Source: Vibrio penaeicida (GTDB taxonomy: Bacteria; Pseudomonadota; Gammaproteobacteria; Enterobacterales; Vibrionaceae). From it: a stretch of 64,000 nucleotides of DNA. Shown here in pieces: positions 41,090-49,882 of the stretch (the stretch's first letter is position 1; every line of letters begins with the position of its first letter). Both the position numbers and the translations under genes were made by a program. The notes under the pieces were generated by a model, which worked only from the letters and a program-made list of their open reading frames with translations, did not search any database and had not been told where the DNA came from. The stretch covers positions 1-64,000 of the forward strand of contig NZ_JAUYVM010000009.1 of the NCBI RefSeq assembly GCF_030689305.1, in the 5' to 3' direction.

Positions 41090-43159
41090 TTATACAGCAG
41101 AGGCGATGTCATCGTTTGGTTTATCCAAATCCAAATCCAAATTCAGCGGAACTTGAATGGCAAAGTGAGCACCTTGTTTTTGTTCAGTTATGCATTGAAT
41201 GTTGCCTTTTAGAAGCTGGATAACCATGTTGTAGATAATATTTGCCCCTAAACCACTGCCACCGCCACCTCGCTTGGTGGTAATGAAAGGTTCAAATACT
41301 TTATCTTTGACCGAATCAGCAATGCCTTTTCCAGAGTCTCGATAGTCCATATTGAGCAGCTCATCTTTTACCGTGATATTAATAAAAATATTTCGTGGAC
41401 CGTCCCAATGATCAAACCCGTGGCGAATGCTGTTAGTGATTAAATTGGTGAATATCTGAATGTATGAACTTGGATAACTTTCAATATCAATGTTGTCTGG
41501 ACATTCAAGGTGCACAGTTACTTTAGCCACTCGAATTTCATGAGATAAAGACAGCAGCAGTTTTTCCAAAATGTCTTTCATATTGAATTGATATGCTGTT
41601 TGGCTGGTTTGGTCGACGGCCACTTCTTTAAAACTACAGACCAGTTGTTCTGCTCTTTGCAGATTGGTGGTTAAGATTTCAGTTGATTGCTGTAGCGACA
41701 ACAGAGCTTTAGAAAACTGTGCCTTTGAGAGATTGCCCGATTCAAATCCTTTAAGTAGGGATTGAACATTTTCTTCAAGAAAGCTGGTTGCGGTAACACT
41801 GATCCCTAGAGGGGTATTAATTTCGTGGGCAATGCCGCCCACTAAACCACCGAGTGAGGCCATTTTTTCAGCTTCGACAAGGTGTTGCTGCGTTTCTTGC
41901 AGTTTCTTCAAGGTAAATTGAAGTTCTTCGTTTGCCGATTCGAGAGACTGTGTACGTTCTCTTACTTTCTTTTCCAAGCTTTGGTTGAGTGATTCCAATT
42001 CGAGTTGAGTTTCGTTGAGTTGAGTCACGTCGGAACCAAAGCACAGTACTCGGTTGGATTGATCATCTAAGCTGACAAATCGCCAATGAATGGTCATGGA
42101 ATTACCATCATGGTCTTGGTTGGTGACGTCAAAAACATCTGAAGGTAGCTTTACGATGATCTGGTTTTCTTCTTCTGGAGTCCAGTGACCGTCGGCAAAA
42201 ACACGAAACCAATTTTTATCTACTACATCATCCTGTTTACGTCCACAGCGTTTGAATGCTTCTGGGTTTAACATTTGAATGTTGAATTCTAGCCGATCGA
42301 CAACGCAGAGTAGGTTAGGTGAGTTGTCAATGATGGCGGCATTGTATTGCATTTGTTGGATTAGGTTTTGCTTGTCTCGGATCTGTTGGGTGACATCCGT
42401 AAAAACGTAACATTTACTGCCACCTTCCAAATCCAGTTCTTTGAAGCCGATGTAGGTATTTTGTCTCACCAGTAGAGAGTGTGGTTCAAACACCTCTTTT
42501 GATGTGCTCCCCGAGACAAACTGGCTAAATTCTGGGCAACGCCGCCAACCTAAATCACATAGACAATCCACCAAACCAAATGGATGATTCTCTAATAGAG
42601 CGTTTATTTCGCTCAGTCGATCCCCTACAATTCGATGAAAAGGAGGGTTGCTGGACACGAGTTCATGTTCAGTATTTATTATGGCGATCCCATGCCCGAT
42701 GGAATTGAACGTGGTATTGAGGTACTCCTGAACACGCTGCTTTTCCAGCTCCGACTTTTTTAGAGAGGTAATTTCTATACCGCTCATTACGACACCTACC
42801 TGGGTGCCCTCTGCATCCAGTCGGGGTTGGTATTGAATATTGATGAATCTTTTATTGTCCGTTTCGGTAGGTAACTCAACTTCGAAACTGATGGATTCTC
42901 CATTCAATGCCCGCTCAAGCAAAGGAGCGGCATTGGCGTAAACTGGGGGAGGTAACGCTTCTTTTACGGTTTTATTGAGGACTTTTTCGCTGGTGGAACG
43001 AATAAAGTCCAAATACTGTTGGCTGACAACAATGTACCTTAAGTCACTATCCAATACTGCAACCATAATAGGGATGCTGTGAAATACGCTGGCAAGAAGT
43101 GGAAAGCTCATTGAGCTATCGACAGCATCCGTTGCTTTTGGCGGCATAATATTCCTCAA
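41090..43159 (-). CDS. PAS-domain sensor histidine kinase
   Basis: A 689-residue protein without transmembrane helices. PAS-type segments lie at about residues 20-135, 145-265 and 280-395. A coiled coil follows at about 395-435 (LEKKVRERTQSLESANEELQ), then a HisKA-like region with the phospho-acceptor in GGIAHEINTPLGI near residue 445. The ATPase carries the N box NLITNSIRHGF (about 570), DSGKGI (about 606) and GGGGSGLGANI (about 627). Its partner response regulator is not encoded nearby, making it an orphan kinase. The signal is unknown. Confidence 0.88.
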   Translation of the reverse strand: MRNIMPPKATDAVDSSMSFPLLASVFHSIPIMVAVLDSDLRYIVVSQQYLDFIRSTSEKVLNKTVKEALPPPVYANAAPLLERALNGESISFEVELPTETDNKRFINIQYQPRLDAEGTQVGVVMSGIEITSLKKSELEKQRVQEYLNTTFNSIGHGIAIINTEHELVSSNPPFHRIVGDRLSEINALLENHPFGLVDCLCDLGWRRCPEFSQFVSGSTSKEVFEPHSLLVRQNTYIGFKELDLEGGSKCYVFTDVTQQIRDKQNLIQQMQYNAAIIDNSPNLLCVVDRLEFNIQMLNPEAFKRCGRKQDDVVDKNWFRVFADGHWTPEEENQIIVKLPSDVFDVTNQDHDGNSMTIHWRFVSLDDQSNRVLCFGSDVTQLNETQLELESLNQSLEKKVRERTQSLESANEELQFTLKKLQETQQHLVEAEKMASLGGLVGGIAHEINTPLGISVTATSFLEENVQSLLKGFESGNLSKAQFSKALLSLQQSTEILTTNLQRAEQLVCSFKEVAVDQTSQTAYQFNMKDILEKLLLSLSHEIRVAKVTVHLECPDNIDIESYPSSYIQIFTNLITNSIRHGFDHWDGPRNIFINITVKDELLNMDYRDSGKGIADSVKDKVFEPFITTKRGGGGSGLGANIIYNMVIQLLKGNIQCITEQKQGAHFAIQVPLNLDLDLDKPNDDIASAV

Positions 43160-43264
43160 TCCCTATAAGACTCATCGATCTAAAGCGTATACGTTCCTAA
43201 TGATAAAAGTTAGTCGACGAATTGCAGTTATACAACTTGATCAAGAGAATGAGCTCGAATTGAA

Positions 43265-43876
43265 TTACAATATCCCTTCGATAATGATGAAATCAATAAT
43301 AGTCTCTAGCCCTATGCCTTGTTTAAGGTTGGTAAATACGTAAGGTTTGTTCGGTCGCATTCGCGATGTATCTCTATCCATAACCTCCAATGATGCGCCC
43401 ACATAGGGAGCTAAGTCTATTTTATTGATCACCAATAGATCCGAACGAGTGATCCCTGGGCCGCCTTTTCGAGGAATTTTTTCCCCTTCTGCAACATCAA
43501 TCACGTATATGGTCAGGTCGGCTAGTTCTGGACTAAATGTTGCGCTGAGGTTATCGCCCCCGCTTTCTACAAACACCACATCAAGGTTCTTATGTCGCTT
43601 GGCTAACTCATCTACGGCTGCCAAATTCATAGAGGCGTCTTCACGTATCGCCGTGTGTGGGCAACCTCCCGTTTCAACTCCGATAATTCTGTCTGGTGAT
43701 AGAGCTTCTGCTTCGGTCAGTATCCTTGCATCTTCTTGGGTGTAAATGTCATTAGTGACTACCGCGATGTTCAACCTGTCGCGAATGTTTTTACATAGAA
43801 TTTCCAATAAGGCCGTTTTTCCCGAACCTACAGGTCCGCCAATGCCTATTCTTAATGGTTGCTTATAGCTTTCCAT
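43265..43876 (-). CDS. ureG: Urease accessory GTPase UreG
   Basis: A 203-residue SIMIBI GTPase from the ATG at 43876, giving the usual UreG length. A longer frame to 44044 overlaps ureF and was rejected. Motifs: P-loop GIGGPVGSGKTALLE, the ETGGCPHTAIREDASMN block with the Cys-Pro-His nickel site, VFVESGGDNL, and the NKIDLAPYVGA guanine motif. It delivers nickel to urease with UreD and UreF. It is the last gene of the twelve-gene urea locus. Confidence 0.95.
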   Translation of the reverse strand: MESYKQPLRIGIGGPVGSGKTALLEILCKNIRDRLNIAVVTNDIYTQEDARILTEAEALSPDRIIGVETGGCPHTAIREDASMNLAAVDELAKRHKNLDVVFVESGGDNLSATFSPELADLTIYVIDVAEGEKIPRKGGPGITRSDLLVINKIDLAPYVGASLEVMDRDTSRMRPNKPYVFTNLKQGIGLETIIDFIIIEGIL

Positions 43877-43904
43877 ATCGTTAATTTTCCTTGCTGTTTT
43901 TCGC

Positions 43905-44621
43905 TTAAGAGCGAAATAAACGGGTGTATTGCGTTTCATGTTTAGAGCTCGCAACGGCCAAAGCAGGAGTACAAGCAGAGATGTCATGGTCTTCAATTGT
44001 GTTTGAACGCTCGATGGCATTAGGGAACGCACTCGAAAGTTCAATCAAAGCTTCTTGTCCAGCAGTTTGACCGAGTGGGATAAGCTTTACGCCAGCCATG
44101 ACTGTGTTTTCAGCCCATCCCCATAAGTAACCTTGAAGTAGTGCTTCTTCTTCAATTCGCCAGTGATGCGCCGCTAAACAAAAACCGTGCAGCTGATTAG
44201 GGTTATCTAAAGCGGAGTCTTTAGTGACTCCGAGGTTTCTTAGTAATCTGAATAATGCTTCTCCGCGCTGGCGCTCTTCAGCCCTGAATTCATAAGTCTC
44301 ACGACACGCGAATAGATGAGCATTCCAGTACGCAACCGCATCGTGGTCTTGCTGGGCTACTGCACGGAATAGACGCCGAAGAACAGGGAGCTCTAGGGTC
44401 GTCATTGAATGGCTTAGAACAACGCTTAGCCAATTCACCATATCGTGCTTGCTCTTTATCCAATTCGCTTCTGCAGCCCATTCGAGCCCTTGAGAATACG
44501 TAAAACCACCAATAGGTAACGAAGGGCTGAAGAGTTGAAAAAGTCGATAAAGTGCAACGTTTCCCGAGTATTCATCAGTTGACGAGTATTCATCATTTGA
44601 CGAATTTTCTTTAATTGACAT
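43905..44621 (-). CDS. ureF: Urease accessory protein UreF
   Basis: A 238-residue all-helical protein from the ATG at 44621 (a longer frame overlaps ureJ). The core LYRLFQLFSPSLPIGGFTYS and GLEWAAEANWI are diagnostic, as is the C-terminal LIPLGQTAGQEALIELS. The N-terminus carries a duplicated DEYSS element encoded by two near-identical 20-base DNA repeats, and is probably disordered. It bridges UreG and UreD in the activation complex. Confidence 0.93.
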   Translation of the reverse strand: MSIKENSSNDEYSSTDEYSGNVALYRLFQLFSPSLPIGGFTYSQGLEWAAEANWIKSKHDMVNWLSVVLSHSMTTLELPVLRRLFRAVAQQDHDAVAYWNAHLFACRETYEFRAEERQRGEALFRLLRNLGVTKDSALDNPNQLHGFCLAAHHWRIEEEALLQGYLWGWAENTVMAGVKLIPLGQTAGQEALIELSSAFPNAIERSNTIEDHDISACTPALAVASSKHETQYTRLFRS

Positions 44622-44635
44622 AGGCTTATGCTGGC

Positions 44636-45214
44636 TTAGCTTAAAGCGACGAACAAAAGGCTGCCCGCTGCAATACTCCACGATGCCCAGCGAGACGAGA
44701 CCACCCCCCCAATTCGGTGAGATAGCGCAATCAACACGGCAGCACTAACGAGCATTCCAGCGCCAAAACCAACAATGTGACCAGAGGCTTCAACGCCGTG
44801 CGCATACCCATGCATTGCAAGCAAACCAAAACAAAGCGCGGTCAAGCTGCTTGACCAAGGCTTAAATGTGTTTTCAGGCGAGCAAAGGAGTACGGCTGAA
44901 ACGACGAGTGAGAGTGCGATCACTATTTCCATGCTGGCAAATCCGCCAAACAAATACCCAGCGCCTAACCCTATGGTTAAATTCGCCAGCGCAATGGTAG
45001 ACAGCGTGATTTTAGCCGTGGTGGCCAAGTGACGTGCAATTAACAACCCCATTGCAGCGAGCATCAATAAATGGTCGATGCCGAGAATAGGGTGCAATAA
45101 GCCGCTTAAAAATGATGATGAGAATGCCATATGCTCAGCATGAACGGCGTGTGCAGAAGCTGGAGCTGCCATAAGCAAACTGGTTATAGCGGCAAGCGAA
45201 TGAAGTGTCTTCAT
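44636..45214 (-). CDS. ureJ: HupE/UreJ-type nickel permease
   Basis: A 192-residue membrane protein from the ATG at 45214. The signal-like first segment ends APASAHAVHA. The HupE/UreJ motif HPILGIDHLLMLAAMGLL (HPxxGxDH) and the C-terminal HGYAHGVEASG are present. About six helices are predicted. It probably imports nickel (or cobalt) for the urease encoded around it. It lies between ureE and ureF. Confidence 0.9.
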   Translation of the reverse strand: MKTLHSLAAITSLLMAAPASAHAVHAEHMAFSSSFLSGLLHPILGIDHLLMLAAMGLLIARHLATTAKITLSTIALANLTIGLGAGYLFGGFASMEIVIALSLVVSAVLLCSPENTFKPWSSSLTALCFGLLAMHGYAHGVEASGHIVGFGAGMLVSAAVLIALSHRIGGVVSSRWASWSIAAGSLLFVALS

Positions 45215-45263
45215 AATGTAAATCCTTTTAATGAACGCTGGTTTAAAAATGAAACTGATGGCT

Positions 45264-45734
45264 TCAGTGCTGGTGCGAGCCATGAGATCCGTGTTGATGT
45301 CCACCTGATGATCCCCCGTAAGCGCCATCTTCCGGCTCAAATGGCGCCATTTCTGATTTCACTTTTCCACCGAGCCCTTGGATCATGTCGTCGAGGACAT
45401 GGTCATGTTGATACCGGAGCCAGCTATGTGTCACCTGTAATGGCACATGGCGATTTCCCAAGTGATATGCCATGCGAGCGAGTAACAAAGGGTCGTCACA
45501 ATAGATAGTTGAGACAGGCTCTGGTGCAGCCCTGATTTCCACTACTTTTCCGCATTCGCTTTTTAGCTGCATGCCTCCTCTAAGCGTGTACCCTCGTGGA
45601 ATAAAAAGACCGGCTTCGGAGCCATCATCCAGAAATACTCGTTGGCGGCTTTTGATTCGCTTTTCAATAGGCAAACTGAGGAAACCATCTGGGGATTCCT
45701 TGTAAATGTCGTTAATATGGGTTAGCTCAATCAC
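45264..45734 (-). CDS. ureE: Urease nickel chaperone UreE
   Basis: A 156-residue metallochaperone with the N-terminal peptide-binding domain (about 1-75) and a ferredoxin-like metal domain (about 76-145) containing MAYHLGNRHVPLQV with the interface His. It ends in a short His-rich tail (GGHQHGSHGSHQH, six His), which binds extra nickel. It lies 15 bases downstream of ureC. Confidence 0.93.
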   Translation of the reverse strand: MIELTHINDIYKESPDGFLSLPIEKRIKSRQRVFLDDGSEAGLFIPRGYTLRGGMQLKSECGKVVEIRAAPEPVSTIYCDDPLLLARMAYHLGNRHVPLQVTHSWLRYQHDHVLDDMIQGLGGKVKSEMAPFEPEDGAYGGSSGGHQHGSHGSHQH

Positions 45735-45749
45735 AAGGTAGATCCTTGA

Positions 45750-47453
45750 TTAAAATAAAAAATAACGCTGAGCCATCGGCAGCACGCTGGCAGGCTCGCA
45801 AATCAACAAATGACCGTTTGCTCTGACTTGATAGGTTTGGGAGTCGACTTCAATGTTGGGTTGCCAATCGTTAAGTTTCATGTCGGCTTTTTTGATCGCG
45901 CGACAGTTCTTGGCGATACCAATCTGGCTATTGAGGGAAAGCCTTTCTTTGATACCTTCATCAGCGGCTTGTTGAGAGACAAACAACATGGATGTCGAAC
46001 TCGACGCTTTGCCATAACTGGCAAACATCGATCGATAATGAACGGGTTGAGGGGTGGGGATAGAGGCATTTGGGTCGCCCATTGGGGCCATGGCTATCAT
46101 TCCCCCTTTGATGATCAAGCTTGGCTTCACACCAAAAAATTGAGGTTTCCAAAGTACTAAATCGGCCAGCTTACCTACTTCAATCGATCCAACTTCATGC
46201 GCCATTCCATGGGTGACTGCCGGGTTGATTGTGTATTTGGCAATGTAGCGTTTAAGGCGAAAATTGTCGTTGTGATCGCTGTCATCAGCTAAAGCGCCTC
46301 GTTGGACTTTCATTTTGTGCGCAGTCTGCCATGTACGGGTGATCACTTCTCCAACTCGTCCCATTGCTTGGGAGTCTGAGGCAATCATCGAAAATGCACC
46401 TAGATCGTGAAGAATATCTTCCGCTGCGATGGTTTCGCGGCGAATGCGCGATTCAGCAAATGCCACATCTTCAGCAATAGAGGGCGAAAGGTGATGGCAC
46501 ACCATTAACATATCCAAATGCTCATCCACCGTGTTGATGGTGTAAGGGCGAGTTGGATTAGTCGAAGAGGGCAGTACATTTGATTCGCCACATGCACGGA
46601 TGATGTCTGGTGCATGCCCACCACCGGCCCCTTCTGTGTGGTAAGTGTGAATTACTCGATCGCCAATCGCACTAAGCGTTTCCTCTACAAAACCGGATTC
46701 GTTCAAGGTATCGGTATGAATAGCCACTTGCACATCCATTTCTTCGGCAACATTCATGCAGTTATCAATGGATGCGGGTGTTGTCCCCCAATCTTCGTGG
46801 AGTTTCAAACCAACCGCGCCCGCGGCAACTTGCTCTCGTAACCCTTCTGGTTGGCTGGCATTACCTTTACCCAATAAACCAAAGTTCATAGGAAAAGTAT
46901 CCAAAGACTCGAGCATGCGATGCATATTCCAAGGACCAGGAGTACATGTTGTGGCGTTGGTTCCAGTGGCAGGTCCCGTTCCTCCGCCGATCATGGTGGT
47001 GACTCCGGATGCGAGAGCTTCTTCAATTTGCTGTGGGCAGATGAAATGTATATGTGAGTCGATACCGCCTGCTGTTAAAATCGACCCTTCACCCGCGATA
47101 ATTTCCGTTCCGGGACCGATGATGATATCTACATTAGGCTGCACATCTGGATTGCCTGCTTTACCTATCGCAACTATGCGGCCTTCTTTCACGCCCACAT
47201 CGGCTTTTACTATGCCCCAATAATCAAGGACGACAGCGTTGGTGATAACTAAGTCGGGCGTTTCTGCCGATGGACGCTGGCTTTGCCCCATGCCGTCGCG
47301 AATGACTTTTCCGCCACCAAATTTCACTTCATCGCCATAGGTCGTGAAGTCTTTTTCTACGGCTAGCCATAAATCGGTGTCGGCGAGTCTTAGCCTGTCC
47401 CCAATAGTGGGGCCAAACATTTCTGCGTAGGCTTGCCTTGAAATCGTTGCCAT
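45750..47453 (-). CDS. ureC: Urease alpha (catalytic) subunit
   Basis: A 567-residue metallohydrolase from the ATG at 47453, the normal UreC length. A longer frame to 47504 runs into the upstream repeats. All nickel-site elements are present: GIDSHIHFICP (two His), the carbamylated Lys in GAVGLKLHEDWG (about residue 219), VAIHTDTLNE, THTYHTEGAGGGHAPD-type stretch (seen as YHTEGAGGGHAPD), the flap MVCHHLSPSI and the Asp in MIASDSQAMGR. It hydrolyses urea to ammonia and carbamate. Confidence 0.97.
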   Translation of the reverse strand: MATISRQAYAEMFGPTIGDRLRLADTDLWLAVEKDFTTYGDEVKFGGGKVIRDGMGQSQRPSAETPDLVITNAVVLDYWGIVKADVGVKEGRIVAIGKAGNPDVQPNVDIIIGPGTEIIAGEGSILTAGGIDSHIHFICPQQIEEALASGVTTMIGGGTGPATGTNATTCTPGPWNMHRMLESLDTFPMNFGLLGKGNASQPEGLREQVAAGAVGLKLHEDWGTTPASIDNCMNVAEEMDVQVAIHTDTLNESGFVEETLSAIGDRVIHTYHTEGAGGGHAPDIIRACGESNVLPSSTNPTRPYTINTVDEHLDMLMVCHHLSPSIAEDVAFAESRIRRETIAAEDILHDLGAFSMIASDSQAMGRVGEVITRTWQTAHKMKVQRGALADDSDHNDNFRLKRYIAKYTINPAVTHGMAHEVGSIEVGKLADLVLWKPQFFGVKPSLIIKGGMIAMAPMGDPNASIPTPQPVHYRSMFASYGKASSSTSMLFVSQQAADEGIKERLSLNSQIGIAKNCRAIKKADMKLNDWQPNIEVDSQTYQVRANGHLLICEPASVLPMAQRYFLF

Positions 47454-47509
47454 TAGAACTTCCTTGTTTCTTGTTTTTCTTTTACCCAAATAGTTCGAGG
47501 TCACTTGGT

Positions 47510-47583
47510 TATTTAGAGAGCGCCTGAGTATTTAGAGAACACATGAGTATTTAGAGAACATTTGAGTGTTTGAGAACACATGG
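47510..47583. repeat. Four tandem 19-base repeats between ureAB and ureC
   Basis: Units TATTTAGAGAGCGCCTGAG (47510), TATTTAGAGAACACATGAG (47529), TATTTAGAGAACATTTGAG (47548) and a shortened TGTTTGAGAACACATGG (47567). They sit beside a degenerate ACCCAAATAGTTCGAGGTCACTTGG element (47484-47508) of the hairpin family. Nothing here is coding. The array lengthens the spacer to 154 bases in an otherwise tight operon. Confidence 0.85.
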
Positions 47584-47607
47584 TTAAATACTCGACCGCT
47601 TACAAAT

Positions 47608-48246
47608 TTAAACGCGTCCCATCACTTTGCCTTGGAACCCATAAATGGTTTTTAACCCCGAATACTCGACAAGCTCAACGGAGCGCGACTGGCCAGGCTC
47701 AAAGCGAGTAGCGGTGCCCGCAGGAATATTGAGCCTAAAACCGAGAGTGACTTCGCGGTCGAAGTGAAGGGCATCATTTGCTTCATAGAAATGGTAGTGA
47801 GAGCCAATTTGTATGGGGCGGTCACCGTGGTTTTGCACGTTGACAGACACCGTTTTTCTATCGCGGTTGATCACCAAGTCTTCGTCTGGGGTTTGTTGTT
47901 CACCCGGTATGATTTCATCATTGGAAATGTTGGGCAGGGCTCGCTGGGAAATTGGGTCGTGTACCGTGACCAACTTAGTGCCATCTGGAAAGGTGGCCTC
48001 AACTTGCACATCGGGAATCATTGAAGGAATCCCCTCCATCACGTCTTCGACCGACAACAGTGTGCGCCCAAAGTCCATTAATTCGGATACGGTTTTCCCT
48101 TCACGCGCACCTTCCAAGATGGCGCTACTGATAAACGCGATGGATTCTGGGTAGTTCAGTTTTAGCCCTTTTTCTTTGCGCTGAGATGCCAGCATTCCAG
48201 CACAGAAAATCAGCAGTTTATCCTTTTCTCTGGGGGTGAGTTCCAT
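47608..48246 (-). CDS. ureAB: Fused urease gamma-beta subunit
   Basis: A 212-residue protein joining UreA (about residues 1-100, with MELTPREKDKLLIFCAGMLA and the LMDFGRTLLSVEDVMEGIP end) to UreB (about 108-212, with IPGEQQTPDEDLVIN, QIGSHYHFYEAN and GFRLNIPAGTATRFEPG). Most bacteria carry separate ureA and ureB genes of about 100 residues each, while Helicobacter has such a fusion. It lies between ureD and ureC. Confidence 0.95.
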   Translation of the reverse strand: MELTPREKDKLLIFCAGMLASQRKEKGLKLNYPESIAFISSAILEGAREGKTVSELMDFGRTLLSVEDVMEGIPSMIPDVQVEATFPDGTKLVTVHDPISQRALPNISNDEIIPGEQQTPDEDLVINRDRKTVSVNVQNHGDRPIQIGSHYHFYEANDALHFDREVTLGFRLNIPAGTATRFEPGQSRSVELVEYSGLKTIYGFQGKVMGRV

Positions 48247-48284
48247 TCTTATCCCTTTTCATAGTTAACCCTTAGGTTTCTTTC

Positions 48285-49190
48285 TTACGTCGCCCAAATC
48301 CTTGGCACGACAGAGGGTTTTAGCCCCCAATGTGCTCTTACCAAAGCTCTTACTTGTATAAATGCACCCATAATGTCTTCAGACCATTTACCCAACGCGC
48401 GTACGACCATTAAATCCTCTAAACACGTAACAGCGATAATCAAGGTGTTGGGCTGATTTTCCTGCTCTTCTTCAATGGACTGGAGCAAGGCTTGTACCAA
48501 CTTGAGCATTTCATCGTCTGCCCCTGAAATATACAAACTCCCCATGGTGGGGTTTCCTTGTAACCCATTGTTATAAAAAAGCTTGTCTTTGCCTTGATAA
48601 TCAAGTCCTTCGATTAGATAGGGCTTGTTATTGATTAATATCTCAGTTCTTCCTGATAGTTTTCCTTTTAGGAATCCCTCATTCAGTGCAGGGCGACCAA
48701 AACAGTGCATTTCCCATCCCATAAATTGGGCATTTTCTTCAAGTTCTATTCGGGCATTGAGTCGGGCAATGGCGCCGGAAAAATAAATGTTCTCTAAAGG
48801 AAACCATTCTAAGATTGCTCCGTTTTCTACTTTCAGATGAAGGTTTTGAGTCGCTGTGCGATCATCTGATAGGTAAAACTTTGTTGCACCTGGTGTGGTA
48901 ATTAGCGCATGTGAACCCGATTCGACATGAGTGGTGATGGTGAGCGAGTCCCCACCCACCACACCACCGGGTGGGTGAAGTAAGTAGCAATGACAAACCT
49001 TACCTTCAGGGTAGAGAGGGCGCTGAACAGCAAGCGGTCCTCGCTGTTCGCGATGGCTCAAAATGGTTCTGTTTTGGGTGGGGGAGAAAACCAAATTCAG
49101 GCTGGCTTGCCAACCCGAAGAGGAGGACGAAGCTGATGAGATGCCTGCCTCAGTCTTATTAGAAGTGTTTTGGTCGAATGCAAACGTCAT
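48285..49190 (-). CDS. ureD: Urease accessory protein UreD
   Basis: A 301-residue scaffold protein for urease activation, with the diagnostic LVFSPTQNRTILSHREQRGPLAVQ region (beginning near residue 33, in part REQRGPLAVQRPLYPEG), CHCYLLHPPGGVVGGDSL and TTPGATKFYLS. Its start overlaps the urtE stop by four bases (ATGA), linking the urea transporter and urease genes into one transcript. Confidence 0.95.
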   Translation of the reverse strand: MTFAFDQNTSNKTEAGISSASSSSSGWQASLNLVFSPTQNRTILSHREQRGPLAVQRPLYPEGKVCHCYLLHPPGGVVGGDSLTITTHVESGSHALITTPGATKFYLSDDRTATQNLHLKVENGAILEWFPLENIYFSGAIARLNARIELEENAQFMGWEMHCFGRPALNEGFLKGKLSGRTEILINNKPYLIEGLDYQGKDKLFYNNGLQGNPTMGSLYISGADDEMLKLVQALLQSIEEEQENQPNTLIIAVTCLEDLMVVRALGKWSEDIMGAFIQVRALVRAHWGLKPSVVPRIWAT

Positions 49191-49882
49191 ACAGTCAGGT
49201 ACTCCGAAATCAGGTTATCACTGAGATCGTCCATATTGCCCGACGCGACCATTCTACCTCGGTCCAACAACATAAACCTATCACCCACTTTTCTGGCGAA
49301 CGGCAGTTTTTGTTCAACAAGCAGCACGGTTAGCCCAAGCTTTTCGTTAAGCATGCGTATGATGTCGCCAATCTCTTGCACGATGTTGGGTTGGATACCT
49401 TCTGTGGGTTCATCCAATATCAGAAGCTCTGGGTTCACCACTAAGGCTCGCCCGATGGCAAGTTGCTGTTGCTGACCTCCGGAGAGATCACCGCCTCGGC
49501 GATGCTTCATCTCTTCGAGTACGGGGAAAATTTCATAGATGAAGTTTGGTATTTTTCGGTCACTTTTATCCCGAATGGGCAGACCGACGGACAGGTTTTC
49601 TTCTACGCTGAGCATTGGAAAGATCTGTCTGCCTTGAGGCACATACCCAATGCCTAGCCTTGGTCGATCTTCGGCGCTTCGGTGGGCAATGTTTTCACCA
49701 TTCAGTTCTATTTCGCCGCTTCTGATAGGGGTAAGCCCCATAATGCATTCCAAAAGCGTGCTTTTACCTACGCCATTTCTGCCCATCAAGACTGTGCACT
49801 CGCCTTTGGGAATGGTCAGGCTTAAGTCCCATAGGGTGTGGCTTTCACCATAGTATTGTTCGACGTTCTTAATCTCTAACAT
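49187..49882 (-). CDS. urtE: Urea ABC transporter ATPase UrtE
   Basis: A 231-residue LivF-like ATPase beginning MLEIKNVEQYYGESHTLWDL, which is characteristic of UrtE. Walker A is GRNGVGKST, the signature is LSGGQQQQLAIGRAL and Walker B is LLILDEPTEGIQP. It pairs with UrtD. It overlaps urtD by one base and ureD by four. Confidence 0.93.
   Translation of the reverse strand: MLEIKNVEQYYGESHTLWDLSLTIPKGECTVLMGRNGVGKSTLLECIMGLTPIRSGEIELNGENIAHRSAEDRPRLGIGYVPQGRQIFPMLSVEENLSVGLPIRDKSDRKIPNFIYEIFPVLEEMKHRRGGDLSGGQQQQLAIGRALVVNPELLILDEPTEGIQPNIVQEIGDIIRMLNEKLGLTVLLVEQKLPFARKVGDRFMLLDRGRMVASGNMDDLSDNLISEYLTV

Noticed and set aside
43877..44044. N-terminal extension of ureG
   Set aside because: It overlaps ureF coding sequence in another frame and would make UreG about 56 residues longer than its family.
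46756..47223. A 155-codon frame antisense to ureC
   Set aside because: It is a shadow of the strongly conserved urease alpha gene, is Pro/Ser-rich with no recognisable motif, and has no ribosome site.
47510..47583. Considered as a CRISPR-like array
   Set aside because: The units are directly abutting without spacers, only 19 bases long, and no cas genes are present.
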